Of a DNA stretch of 48,346 nucleotides, positions 1-8,912 are shown in pieces. This DNA is from Nesterenkonia sp. F (GTDB lineage Bacteria; Actinomycetota; Actinomycetes; Actinomycetales; Micrococcaceae). The notes under the pieces were generated by a model. That model was given only the letters and a program-made list of their open reading frames with translations. It was not told the DNA's origin and made no database searches. How positions within the stretch are numbered: the stretch's first letter is position 1; each line of letters begins with the position of its first letter. The stretch spans positions 1 to 48,346 of the forward strand of contig NZ_AFRW01000117.1 of the NCBI RefSeq assembly GCF_000220985.1, read 5' to 3'. The position numbers and the translations under genes are program-made.

Positions 1-719
1 GGCGACGATGCCGATGTTGAACATCAGCAGCGCCAGCACGCCGGCCAGCGGGCCCAGCCCGTAGGCGGTGCCGCCGATCATCGCGACGAAGAGCAGCGCC
101 CAGCCGACGTCGGGGATGGAGCGCACCACCGAGTTGAGCGCCTTGATCGCCTGGCTGACCACACTGTTCGGACTGGAGACCGGCGAGGCCAGCAGCGCCA
201 GCAGCAGTCCCGCCGCACAGCCGAAGCCGGTGGCGACGACCGCCATGCACAGCGTGGTCAGCCAGTCCGGCCACACGCTGACCACATAGGCCCAGTTCGG
301 GTCCACGAAGGCCGCCAGCTGGCCCTCCAGGTTGCTCCAGCGCTCCCAGATGGAGCTGAGCGTGAAGTCGATCGTCGCCCCGGCCCAGTAGGTGAAGATC
401 GTGAAGCCCAGCGCGCCGGTCGCCAGCGTGGCCCCGGCGCGGATCCTCCAGCAGAGCGCCAGCGACGCCAGCATCGCCGCCAGCCCCAGCAGCGGATTCA
501 GCGGGACCCAGAGGGTGAGCGAGCCCAGCGGCAGGTAGAGCACCGTGCCGGATTCGCGGGTCAGGCAGAAGACGACGAAGGCGGCGACGGCGACGACCAG
601 CAGCCCCAGATACGCCGGCACCGGGCGTCGCGGCGGGCTGGGCCGCGCCGTCGCCGGCCGTGTCGCCCGCGCCGTCTGCTCCGTCTGCGCCGGCGAGGAG
701 GCTGCCCGGGCGGACGCGT

Positions 720-723
<4 letters not shown>
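1..723 (-). CDS. phnE: Phosphonate ABC transporter permease PhnE (partial, 3' end outside window)
   Basis: Inner-membrane subunit of a phosphonate/phosphate-ester importer that works with the PhnC ATPase and the PhnD binding protein. The frame is open from a GTG at 723 to the window edge (241 codons). After an Ala/Thr-rich cytoplasmic N-terminus it shows hydrophobic segments and the permease region RSIPDVGWALLFVAMIGGTA near residues 205-224, typical of the family just before the EAA loop. The GTG overlaps the phnC stop as GTGA, implying translational coupling. The C-terminal permease signature and any second permease gene lie outside the window. Confidence 0.9.
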
Positions 724-1505
<782 letters not shown>

Positions 1506-1629
1506 GGGAGGTCTCCGTGCAGAGCCGGGGCGCCGGGCACCCTCCGCGAGGAGGCGCCCCGCGCCCCGAGCGACTCAGGTGGGGGTCAGCGTACCGGTCG
1601 CACCCAGCGGGGCGCGCCGATCGGCGGAC

Positions 1630-2691
1630 TCACTCCGCCTGGTCGCCGAACTCCTCGTAGACCGTGCGCGCGCCGTCCAGGGCCTCCTGGTCGGCCTCGA
1701 CCAGGCCTTCGATCTCGTAGACGTCGTAGAGCGGGTCACCCTCCTCGAGGCCGCCGTCGCCGGCGATGTTCAGGAAGGCCTCGGTGATGGTCTGCTGCTC
1801 CTCCTCGGTCAGGTCCGCCGAGGCGACGATGCCGTCGTTGGGGATCGGGCCGGCCCAGGCGAAGGTCACGACCTCCTGGCCGACGTCGGGGTTCTCCTCG
1901 GCGATGTTCTCGCGGGCGTCGTCGAAGGAGGTGCCGATGGAGATGTCGCCGCTGTAGACGTTCTGCACCGACTGGTCGTGGCCGCCGGCGAACTGCCCGT
2001 CGACCTCGACGCCGAGCTCGTTGAGCTGGGTCTGCGGGTAGTAGTAGCCGGAGGCCGAGCCCTCGTCGACGAAGGAGACGGTGGTGCCGTCCTCGATCTG
2101 CTCCAGAGCGTCCTCGCCCATCGGCTGGTAGTCGACCCTCTCGCCGTCCTCGACGATGCCGTTGCAAAACAGGAACGGCTCGACCTCGCCCTCCTGCTCG
2201 ATCTCCACCGGCTCGTCCTCGCAGTAGGTGTCCGGGTCGTTCGTGAACCACTGGGTCACGTAGGACTCCGAGCCGTAGCGCACCGACTGCAGGATCGAGG
2301 TGCCGTCGGCCTCCTGCTCGGCCTGGATCATGCCGATCGGGCCGGACATCACCAGGTGGACGTCGCCGGTCTGCATACCCTGGATGACGCCGAGGTAGTC
2401 GTCGAAGACCTCCACGGCGACGTCGAAGCCGCCGAGCTCCTCGGAGACCTGGTCGGCGATGGCCTCCTGGTTCTCCACCACGGTGGCGTTCTCCTGGGAG
2501 GGCACCAGGCCGATGACCAGCTCGTCGACGGACTCGATGGCCGCGGCCTCGCCGGCGTCCTCGGACCCGTCGCCGCCGTCGCCGTCGCCGGAGACGTCGG
2601 ACTCCTCGGCGGCGCAGCCGGTCAGGGCCAGGGCGAGCACGCCCGCCAGGGCGAACGCGGACTTCGTGGTGGTCTTGGTCGTGGTCTGCAT
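1630..2691 (-). CDS. phnD: Phosphonate ABC transporter substrate-binding lipoprotein PhnD
   Basis: Extracytoplasmic binding protein that delivers substrate to PhnCE. The ATG at 2691 is chosen because AAGAGGA lies 8 nt upstream. An in-frame ATG at 2712 would add seven residues before an already complete signal peptide. The 353 aa product begins with a Thr/Lys N-region, a hydrophobic core and lipobox ALTGC with lipidated Cys26, followed by a D/G/E-rich linker. The mature part has the PhnD/SsuA-like periplasmic-binding pattern, with LVIGLVPSQENATV at the start, DVHLVMSGPIG in the middle and SFVDEGSASGYYYPQ. The first gene of the phn operon; a promoter is visible upstream. Confidence 0.92.
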   Translation of the reverse strand: MQTTTKTTTKSAFALAGVLALALTGCAAEESDVSGDGDGGDGSEDAGEAAAIESVDELVIGLVPSQENATVVENQEAIADQVSEELGGFDVAVEVFDDYLGVIQGMQTGDVHLVMSGPIGMIQAEQEADGTSILQSVRYGSESYVTQWFTNDPDTYCEDEPVEIEQEGEVEPFLFCNGIVEDGERVDYQPMGEDALEQIEDGTTVSFVDEGSASGYYYPQTQLNELGVEVDGQFAGGHDQSVQNVYSGDISIGTSFDDARENIAEENPDVGQEVVTFAWAGPIPNDGIVASADLTEEEQQTITEAFLNIAGDGGLEEGDPLYDVYEIEGLVEADQEALDGARTVYEEFGDQAE

Positions 2692-2813
2692 GGCAGGGGT
2701 CCTCTTCATCACGGGGCGAGTGTGAGCACCGGAGGCGGGATCCGGGCGCCCCTCGACGCCGCGTCCCCGGGGATTCCTCCGTCGGCACCGACGACGGCGT
2801 CGGGACCTTCACG

Positions 2814-2843
2814 ACTCTAGAGAGGCCTGATCTGGGGCGACAA
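2814..2843 (-). promoter_or_regulatory. Predicted sigma-70 type promoter of the phnDCE operon
   Basis: On the minus strand a -35 TTGTCG (2843-2838) is separated by 18 nt from a -10 TAGAGT (2819-2814). The expected transcription start is near 2807, giving an untranslated leader of about 115 nt before phnD. I see no clear Pho box, so phosphate control is not supported from sequence. Confidence 0.45.
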
Positions 2844-2881
2844 GAGCTGACGGCGCTGTTCGGCCACTCGTCACGCAGAGT

Positions 2882-3679
2882 TCACACATCGGAGTGAGGA
2901 GCGGCCGCCCAGTGCCGGAGGATCGGAGCGGCCGCGGCGAGGTCCGGCACGCGGTGGTCGGGGGTTCCGACGCCGGCGCCGAAGCGGTCGATGAGCACCG
3001 TGGTCCCGCCCCGGGCGGCGACGGGAGCGAGATCGTTCTCCCAAATGTCGCCGATCGACAGGACCTGCGTCTCGGCGACGTGCTCGGCGCCGGCGCGGCG
3101 CCGAGCCTCCTCGAGCGCCGCCGGCAGGCCGGCGGGCTTGCCGGCGTCGTTGACCACCGCGTCGAAGGCACCGGTCAGGCCGAGGACCTCCAGCCAGGGG
3201 GCGAAGGCGGCCGCGGGAGAGTTGGTGATCAGCACGACCGCGGCGGTCTCGCGGACCTCGTCGAGCAGCGCGGCCAGCCCGGCGGGGGCGTGGACGTCGG
3301 AGCGGTGGAGCCCGGCGGTCAGCAGCGCCTCGCGGCCGGCGCGGAAGGCGACGCCGGCCTCCTCGACGGAGAGCCCTCGGGCGAGGCCGAGCCGCTGGAC
3401 CAGCTGATAGCCGTCCTGCACGCTCACGCCCGGCGACAGCTCGGGGACATGCAGGTCTCCGGCGGCCAGGGCCTCGGCGACGACGTCGCGCACGCCGGCG
3501 TCGCCCTCTGCCGTGCCGCCGTCGTCGCGCTCCGCCGCGCCGCGATCGGCCAGCAGCGCGTCGACCTGCGCGGCGTAGTGCAGCACGGGATCGTCGCCGA
3601 GGCAGACGGTGCCGTCGAAGTCGAGCAGCAGCAGCTGCTCACGGGACGGGGACGAGTGACCGGTCGGAGTGCTCATCAT
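2882..3679 (-). CDS. HAD-superfamily phosphatase-like hydrolase
   Basis: Probable phosphate-ester hydrolase of about 265 aa. HAD motif I is LLLDFDGTV (nucleophile Asp near residue 20 and general acid Asp two residues later). Motif II-like VVLITNSP follows mid-protein, and motif IV-like SIGDIWENDLAP supplies the Mg-binding acid. The start is one of two consecutive ATGs (3679/3676) behind GGAAGAG at 8 nt. Longer upstream reading lacks any ribosome site and overlaps the racemase. It sits between the phn importer and the racemase on the same strand. Phosphonatase (PhnX) is tempting because of phn, but PhnX has a different nucleophile motif, so substrate is unknown. Confidence 0.75.
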   Translation of the reverse strand: MMSTPTGHSSPSREQLLLLDFDGTVCLGDDPVLHYAAQVDALLADRGAAERDDGGTAEGDAGVRDVVAEALAAGDLHVPELSPGVSVQDGYQLVQRLGLARGLSVEEAGVAFRAGREALLTAGLHRSDVHAPAGLAALLDEVRETAAVVLITNSPAAAFAPWLEVLGLTGAFDAVVNDAGKPAGLPAALEEARRRAGAEHVAETQVLSIGDIWENDLAPVAARGGTTVLIDRFGAGVGTPDHRVPDLAAAAPILRHWAAAPHSDV

Positions 3680-3725
3680 GGGAACCACTCTTCCACGCCC
3701 GACGACCAGACGAGCCGCCGAGGTC

Positions 3726-4457
3726 TCAGCGCGAGGCGTGCCGCGCGGCCGGAGTCGCCGGGAGCTCGCCGTGCAGGCAGAACCGGGCCAGCGCGGCGAC
3801 ATGGGCGTCGACGGAGTCCAGCGTCGGCACCGGCGCCGTCTCCGGCGGGACCAGGAGGCCGATCTCCGTGCAGCCGAGGACCACGACGTCGGCACCGCGG
3901 CCCTGCAGCTCCTCCATCGCGGCGAGGAACTCGGCGCGCGTGGTCTCCGGGAACTCCCCGAGGGTCAGCTCCGAGAAGATCCGACGGTCCAGCAGCCGGC
4001 AGGTCTCGGCGTCCGGGACGACGACGCCCAGCCCGTGGGACTCCAGTCGCTCGCGGTAGAAGGAGTCGAGCATCGTCGGCGCGGTGCCCAACAGCCCCAG
4101 CGTGCCGGCGCCGCGGAGGTGGCCCGCCTGGGCGACGGCGTCGGCGATGTGCACCAGCGGGACGTCGACGGCACGCTCGACGGCGGGCGCGACCTTGTGC
4201 ATGAGGTTCGTGCCCACGGCGAGCGCCTCGACGTCGGCGGCGACCAGTCTCCGGGCCGCCGCGGCGAGGGCGTCCCCGGCCGCGTCCCAGTCCTCGGCGA
4301 TCTGGTGGGCGCGGATCTCGGCGAAGTCCGCCGAGTCCAGCACCATCGGCGCCGACGCGTGGCCGCCCTGCTCCTCGGCGACCGCCTGGTTGATCCCGCG
4401 GTAGTACTGCTCCGTGGAGTGCCAGCTCATGCCGCCGAGCAGTCCGATCCGATGCAT
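3726..4457 (-). CDS. Aspartate/glutamate racemase family amino-acid racemase (YgeA-like)
   Basis: Cofactor-independent racemase of 243 aa with the start motif IGLLGGMSWHST. The pair of catalytic positions is Thr83 (VGTNLMHK) and Cys196 (LGCTEIGLL). In classical Asp/Glu racemases both are Cys. Thr at the first position matches the E. coli YgeA group, reported as broad-specificity L-amino-acid racemases or epimerases. The ATG at 4457 is chosen because GGAAGGA lies 7 nt upstream. It precedes the HAD gene by 46 nt on the same strand, so the two may be cotranscribed. It is divergent from the LysR gene at 4777. The preferred amino acid cannot be read from sequence. Confidence 0.88.
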   Translation of the reverse strand: MHRIGLLGGMSWHSTEQYYRGINQAVAEEQGGHASAPMVLDSADFAEIRAHQIAEDWDAAGDALAAAARRLVAADVEALAVGTNLMHKVAPAVERAVDVPLVHIADAVAQAGHLRGAGTLGLLGTAPTMLDSFYRERLESHGLGVVVPDAETCRLLDRRIFSELTLGEFPETTRAEFLAAMEELQGRGADVVVLGCTEIGLLVPPETAPVPTLDSVDAHVAALARFCLHGELPATPAARHASR

Positions 4458-4776
4458 GGTGCGTCCTTCCTCAGACGGGGCCCGAGACCGTCGACATGAC
4501 CGAGCCTGGTGCACTGCGCCCCGGGGTGCGTCCGACGCAGCGACACATACTTCTTCCGCCGCCCATCATGTATCTTCATGGCAGACACCGGTAGACCGCG
4601 TCATCGGGGACCCCGCTATAAGCAATCGTGATGACGGAGACCGTGGGGGCGTCTGCGGAGTCGGGAGCGGGAGGAACGGGCGGGGCCCCGGCCCGGTGGA
4701 CACCCCGCACGACAGCACCGGCCCGAGCACACCGGGAAGACCGCACCAGGACGAGCACGAAGCGGAGCAGCGGGCG
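4458..4776. promoter_or_regulatory. Divergent intergenic region between racemase and LysR genes
   Basis: This 319 nt stretch holds the two divergent promoters. On the plus strand TATAAG at 4617-4622 is a good -10 for the LysR gene, giving a leader of about 150 nt. A LysR-type regulator next to a divergent gene usually controls it, so the racemase/HAD pair is a plausible target. I could not find an unambiguous T-N11-A LysR box. No convincing additional gene is seen; reading frames here lack ribosome sites. Confidence 0.4.
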
Positions 4777-6003
4777 ATGAGCACTGATGATCACGCACGG
4801 GGCGACGAGGGCATCGCGGACACGGCGGGCACCGAGGGCCCCGAGGGCCCCGAGGGTCCCGAGGGTCCCGAGGGCCCCGAGGGTCCCGAGGGTCCCGAGG
4901 AGGCTGCGGACGCCGACGCCTTCGACGGGGTGTTCGAGGACGACTTCGACGACGCGGAGCTCGACCCGCGGACGCTTCCGCAGCCCAGCCCCGACTACGT
5001 CGATCAGACCGAGCCTCCCGGGGCCGGCGATGGGGCCGGCCGGTCCGGCGGGACCGGGGCATCGAGGAGGTCCGGGACGTCTGCCGTCGCCCCGCGTCGC
5101 GGGGAGGAGGAGCAGCTGGACCTGCGCAAGCTGCTGCTCTTCGAACGGGCCGTCGCCGCCGGAAGCCTCACCGCCGCGGCCGCCGAACTCGGCTGGACCC
5201 AGCCGGCGGTCTCCCAGCAGCTCGGCTCCCTGGAACGTGCTCTCGGCACCCAGCTGCTCACCCGCACCACCCGCGGCGTCGTGCCCACTCCCGCCGGCCG
5301 GATCATGCTCGGCCGCGCCGAGGCCATCCGCGCGCAGACCCGCGCGGCGCTGGAGGACCTGACCTCGGCGTTCAGCTCCGCCGAGCAGACGCTGCGCATC
5401 GCCGCCTTCCCCTCGCTGATGGGCGGCCCGCTCGCCGAGGCGCTGGAGCAGCTCGCGGCCGGCGGAGGCGGCGGCTTCGAAGTCCTGGAGCACGAGCCGC
5501 CCGAGGCCCTGGACCTGCTGCGCCGCGGCCGAGTCGACGTCGCCCTGATCTTCCGCCACGGTACGGACGACGCCGTCCCGCCGGACCACCGGGCGGTGTC
5601 GCTGGGCGTCGACCGCCACCGACTCATCCTGCCGCGGCGCTGGGACCTGCACGGCGACGTCCGCGAGCTGGGCGACGCCGGCGAGCTCCCCTGGGTGGCC
5701 GGCTGCCAGCGCTGCACCGAGCACCTGCAGCAGGTCTGCGCCCAGGCCGGGTTCTCCCCGACCATCCGCCATGTCACCGATGATCCGCAGGCCATCCAGG
5801 CGCTCGTCGCCCACGGGCTCGGCGTCGCCCTGGTCTCCCGTCTCGCGCTGCGCGCCCCGGGAGCGGCGGGCTTCGCCGACCGGATCGACGTCGTCGACCT
5901 CCCCGACCTCGCCCCGCGCGAGGTGGCCGCCGTCCACCCCGAGAGCTGGACCGGCGCCGTACGGCTCGACGAGCTCATCTCAGCCCTGAGCCGACTCCTC
6001 TGA
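4777..6003 (+). CDS. LysR-family transcriptional regulator with collagen-like GPE-repeat N-terminus
   Basis: DNA-binding regulator of 408 aa, about 100 residues longer than usual. The winged HTH starts near residue 112 (LDLRKLLLFERAVAAGSLTA, then WTQPAVSQQLGSLERALG) and is followed by an effector-binding domain with HVTDDPQAIQALVAHGLGVAL. The extra N-terminus contains seven Gly-Pro-Glu triplets and then an acidic Asp/Glu/Phe stretch, so it is likely disordered. The ATG at 4777 has GGAG 9 nt upstream. A later start at the HTH cannot be excluded, but no better ribosome site is seen and the repeat keeps frame. Divergent from the racemase; effector unknown. Confidence 0.85.
   Translation: MSTDDHARGDEGIADTAGTEGPEGPEGPEGPEGPEGPEGPEEAADADAFDGVFEDDFDDAELDPRTLPQPSPDYVDQTEPPGAGDGAGRSGGTGASRRSGTSAVAPRRGEEEQLDLRKLLLFERAVAAGSLTAAAAELGWTQPAVSQQLGSLERALGTQLLTRTTRGVVPTPAGRIMLGRAEAIRAQTRAALEDLTSAFSSAEQTLRIAAFPSLMGGPLAEALEQLAAGGGGGFEVLEHEPPEALDLLRRGRVDVALIFRHGTDDAVPPDHRAVSLGVDRHRLILPRRWDLHGDVRELGDAGELPWVAGCQRCTEHLQQVCAQAGFSPTIRHVTDDPQAIQALVAHGLGVALVSRLALRAPGAAGFADRIDVVDLPDLAPREVAAVHPESWTGAVRLDELISALSRLL
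4834..4896 (+). repeat. Seven tandem 9-bp repeats (GAGGGYCCC) coding for Gly-Pro-Glu
   Basis: Seven back-to-back copies of GAGGGTCCC or GAGGGCCCC lie in frame inside the LysR gene, each encoding Glu-Gly-Pro. The only variation is T/C at one position, which is silent. Such perfect short repeats are prone to copy-number change by slippage. Confidence 0.95.
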
Positions 6004-6060
6004 CCCCGCTCCGACGCCTCGCCCGCAGGCGCACGAGCAGACGCACGAGCAGACGCACGA

Positions 6061-6092
6061 GGGGCCCGCCACCAGTCGGTGACGGGCCCCTT
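6061..6092. terminator. Bidirectional terminator between LysR and fba
   Basis: A hairpin with 13-bp arms (GGGGCCCGCCACC and GGTGACGGGCCCC, one mismatch) and a 4-nt loop AGTC lies between the convergent 3' ends of the LysR gene and fba, followed by TTCTC on the plus strand. Confidence 0.8.
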
Positions 6093-6116
6093 CTCGCGAG
6101 CGTGGCGCTCAGCCGA

Positions 6117-7139
6117 TCACTTGACCGACTTGCCCGCCGAGCCCAGACGCTGGGAGGCCTCGACGATGCGAGCCGCCATGGACTCCTCGGCCTTGGCGCC
6201 CCAGACGCGCGGGTCGTAGGTCTTCTTGTTGCCGACGTCGCCGTCGACCTTCAACACGCCGTCGTAGTTGGAGAACATGTGGCCCGCCACCGGACGCGTG
6301 AAGGCGTACTGGGTGTCTGTGTCGATGTTCATCTTGATGACGCCGTAGGAGACCGCGTCGTCGATCTCCTGCTCGGTGGAGCCGGAGCCGCCGTGGAAGA
6401 CCAGGTCGAAGGGGGCGTCCTTGCCGTACTTCTGACCGGTCTTCTCCTGGATGTCCTTCAGGATCTCCGGACGCAGCTTCACGTTCCCCGGCTTGTAGAC
6501 GCCGTGGACGTTGCCGAAGGTCAGCGCGGTGATGTACCGGCCCTTCTCGCCCAGGCCCAGAGCCTCGATGGTGGCGACGGCGTCCTCATAGGTGGTGTAG
6601 AGCTTCTCGTTGATGGCGTTCTCGACGCCGTCCTCCTCGCCGCCGACCGCGCCGATCTCGACCTCGAGGATCTGCTTGGCCGCCGCGGACCGGGGCAGCA
6701 GGTCGGCGGCGATGCGGAGGTTCTCCTCCAGCGTCTCGGCCGACCCGTCCCACATGTGGGAGTTGAAGATCGGGTCGCGACCGGCCTTCACCTCAGCCTC
6801 GGAGGCCTCCAGCAGCGGCAGCACGAAGCCGTCGAGCTTGTCCTTCGGGCAGTGGTCGGTGTGCAGGGCGATGTTGACGCCGTAGTTCTTGGCGACCTGC
6901 TTGGCGAAGGCGGCGAAGCCCAGCGAACCGGCGACCATGTCCTTGATCGAGGCGCCCGACCAGTAGGCGGCGCCGCCGGTGGAGACCTGGATGATGCCGT
7001 CGGACTCGGCCTCGGCGAAGCCGCGGATGGCGGCGTTCAGCGTCTGCGAGCTGGTCACGTTGACCGCCGGGTAGGCATAGCCGCCGGCCTTGGCGGCGTC
7101 GATCATCTCGTCGTACTTGTCCGGGGTTGCGATGGCCAC
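6117..7139 (-). CDS. fba: Class II fructose-bisphosphate aldolase
   Basis: Glycolytic/gluconeogenic zinc enzyme that interconverts fructose-1,6-bisphosphate with glyceraldehyde-3-phosphate and dihydroxyacetone phosphate. At 340 aa it matches the actinobacterial form. Visible signatures include HTDHCPK (zinc ligand and catalytic region), VFHGGSGS (phosphate and metal binding) and KMNIDTDTQYAF near the C-terminus. The start is the GTG at 7139 because AAGGAG lies 6 nt upstream and the sequence then reads VAIATPDKYDEM, the usual N-terminus. TAGGAT at about 7190-7185 is a likely -10. Convergent with LysR and separated by a strong hairpin. Confidence 0.96.
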   Translation of the reverse strand: MAIATPDKYDEMIDAAKAGGYAYPAVNVTSSQTLNAAIRGFAEAESDGIIQVSTGGAAYWSGASIKDMVAGSLGFAAFAKQVAKNYGVNIALHTDHCPKDKLDGFVLPLLEASEAEVKAGRDPIFNSHMWDGSAETLEENLRIAADLLPRSAAAKQILEVEIGAVGGEEDGVENAINEKLYTTYEDAVATIEALGLGEKGRYITALTFGNVHGVYKPGNVKLRPEILKDIQEKTGQKYGKDAPFDLVFHGGSGSTEQEIDDAVSYGVIKMNIDTDTQYAFTRPVAGHMFSNYDGVLKVDGDVGNKKTYDPRVWGAKAEESMAARIVEASQRLGSAGKSVK

Positions 7140-7221
7140 GCTGAACTCCTTCGAGTCGGGGTGTCGTGAGCGGTCTCGCACCCATCCTATCCGTGGACGG
7201 CACCACACAGGTCGACGCGCC

Positions 7222-7548
7222 TCAGAACAGATGCACCAGCCCGACGAAGGTCAGCGTCCCGGCGCCGACGCTGAGCAGCGTGCTGCGGCCCAGGCCCAGA
7301 TGCGCCGCGACGGTGACGACGACGGCGATCCCGGCATGCGGCAGGTGCCCCCAGGCGGCGCCGGCGGAGTCGCGCAGCGTCGTCGCGGCGAGGATGACCA
7401 TCAGACCGGCCGGCATCCAGGCGGCCAGCGAGCGCAGGAAGGCCGATTCGCGCAGCGGCATCACCAGCGCGAAGGGCAGCGCACGCAGCCCGAAGGTGAT
7501 GGCGAAGACGACGGCGACGACGGCGACGACGTATCCGGTCTCAGGCAT
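7222..7548 (-). CDS. azlD: AzlD-family branched-chain amino-acid exporter small subunit
   Basis: Small membrane protein of 108 aa with about three to four hydrophobic segments (MPETGYVVAVVAVVFAITF and WMPAGLMVILAATTL among them). It carries the AzlD-type motif LRALPFALV. AzlCD-type pairs export branched-chain amino acids or analogues. Its ATG overlaps the end of azlC by 8 nt, indicating coupling. The azlC partner upstream carries an apparent frameshift. Confidence 0.9.
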   Translation of the reverse strand: MPETGYVVAVVAVVFAITFGLRALPFALVMPLRESAFLRSLAAWMPAGLMVILAATTLRDSAGAAWGHLPHAGIAVVVTVAAHLGLGRSTLLSVGAGTLTFVGLVHLF

Positions 7549-8373
7549 CGCGGGCCTCCTGCTCCTCCGCGCCCCGCCGGCGGGCGACGAGATGACGCAC
7601 CGTCAGCGCCGCGAGGAAGGCCAGCATCCCGACCAGCAGCGCATGCTCGGGGACGACGACCAGCGCGCCGGAGATGCACACTCCGCCCAGCACCGCCTGC
7701 GGGACTCACGGCCGGAGCGGCAGCTGTCCAGCGTCAGCGTGATGAACAGGGCGCAGAGGGCGAACTCGAGCCCCTCGATCGGCCCGGGCAGCAGATGCGC
7801 CAGCGCGACGCCGGCCAGCCCCCCGCCGATCCAATACGTGTGGAAGGCCAGCTGCAGCGGCAGCAGGCTCCAGCCGGTCCATCCGCGCGGCGAGGCGGCG
7901 GTGACCGCGTAGGCCTCGTCGACCAGCGCATGCATCGCATACAGCCGTCCGAGCCGCGAGCGCACCGCGCTCAGCGGGAAGCTGATCGCATAGAAGACGT
8001 GGCGGAAGTTCACCAGCAGGGTGGTCAGCGCGACGGTCGCCAACGGGGCCGCGGCGAGGATCATGCCCACCAGCAGCAGCTCCAGCGAGCCGGTGAAGAC
8101 GACGCCGGAGAGCACCGGCGCCAGCCACCACGGCAGGCCGGACTGCACCACGACCATCCCGAAGGCGATGCCGATGGGCACCAGGCCCATGCCGGCGGCC
8201 AGCGAGGCCCGCAGCCCGGAGGCGATCTGACGGCGGCGATCGGTCGCCGTCGTCGACGGCGCCGGTGCGGCCTCCGCCGCCCCGGCCTCCGCCGCCCCCG
8301 GCTCGGCCGGCACGGTCTCCGCACCGGTCGTCGACACCGGCTCGGCGCGCTCGATCACCTGCTGCTTCTGCAT
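7541..8373 (-). pseudogene. azlC: AzlC-family amino-acid exporter large subunit, single-base frameshift
   Basis: Large subunit of the AzlCD exporter. The frame from ATG 8373 gives an Ala/Pro-rich cytoplasmic N-terminus and the AzlC membrane core (GLVPIGIAFGMVVVQSGLPW, then LVNFRHVFYAISFPLS) down to FITLTLDSCRS. Around 7698-7705 the conserved reading moves to another frame and continues as AVLGGVCISGALVVVPEHAL to a TGA at 7541, overlapping azlD as expected. One missing base (for example a C in CCCGC-AGGCGG) explains this, as the 833 nt length is one short of 278 codons. Either a sequencing error or a recent inactivating mutation; the intact downstream frame argues against old decay. Confidence 0.85.
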
Positions 8374-8453
8374 GCTTCGATGATTCCAGGAAACCCGCAG
8401 AATGTGCTTTCAGATCTTCTCCGTCTGCCCCACGATCGTGCAATACTCGACTC

Positions 8454-8900
8454 ATGGATTCATTGGATCGCGCAATCATCGCGGAACTGGAGAAGGACGG
8501 GCGCATCTCCAACGTGGACCTGGCCGAGCGCATCGGCCTCACGCCGGGGCCGTGCCTGCGCCGAGTGCAGCGCCTGGAGGCCGACGGCGTCATCCTGGGC
8601 TACCGGGCACAGATCAGCCCGACGGCGCTGCAGCGCAGCTTCGAGGTGCTGCTCGACGTCGACCTGGACGGCTTCCGCCGCCCGCTGGCGCGGCAGTTCG
8701 AGGAGACCATGGAGACCTACGAGGAGGTCCTGGAGCTGCACCGGCTCTTCGGCTCGCCGGACTACCACGTGCGCGTGGCCGTGCAGGATCTCGCCGCCTA
8801 CGAGCAGTTCCTGATGGAGAAGGTCATGGCGATCCCGGGGATCGCCAACGTCAGCTCGCGCTTCCCGATGAAGATCCTGAAGTCGCTGCGCCCGGAGTGA
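8454..8900 (+). CDS. Lrp/AsnC-family transcriptional regulator
   Basis: Feast/famine-type regulator of 148 aa. The N-terminal HTH reads MDSLDRAIIAELEKDGRISN then LAERIGLTPGPCLRRVQRLE, followed by the RAM ligand-binding domain ending SRFPMKILKSLRPE. The ATG at 8454 lies 6 nt after AATACT (8442-8447), so the mRNA is probably leaderless. It is divergent from azlCD across 80 nt, the common arrangement for Lrp regulators of amino-acid exporters, so it likely controls azlCD in response to an amino acid. Convergent and only 12 nt from the next gene. Confidence 0.93.
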   Translation: MDSLDRAIIAELEKDGRISNVDLAERIGLTPGPCLRRVQRLEADGVILGYRAQISPTALQRSFEVLLDVDLDGFRRPLARQFEETMETYEEVLELHRLFGSPDYHVRVAVQDLAAYEQFLMEKVMAIPGIANVSSRFPMKILKSLRPE

Positions 8901-8912
8901 GCCCGGCGCGGA

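Noticed and set aside
2882-3679. Phosphonoacetaldehyde hydrolase (PhnX), suggested by the phn importer next door
   Set aside because: The nucleophile motif is the generic DFDGT and no aminotransferase partner is present; only a HAD hydrolase call is justified.
4834-4896. Tandem repeat considered as a CRISPR-like or regulatory array
   Set aside because: Units are 9 bp with no spacers, stay in frame and vary only at a silent base, so they are coding repeats.
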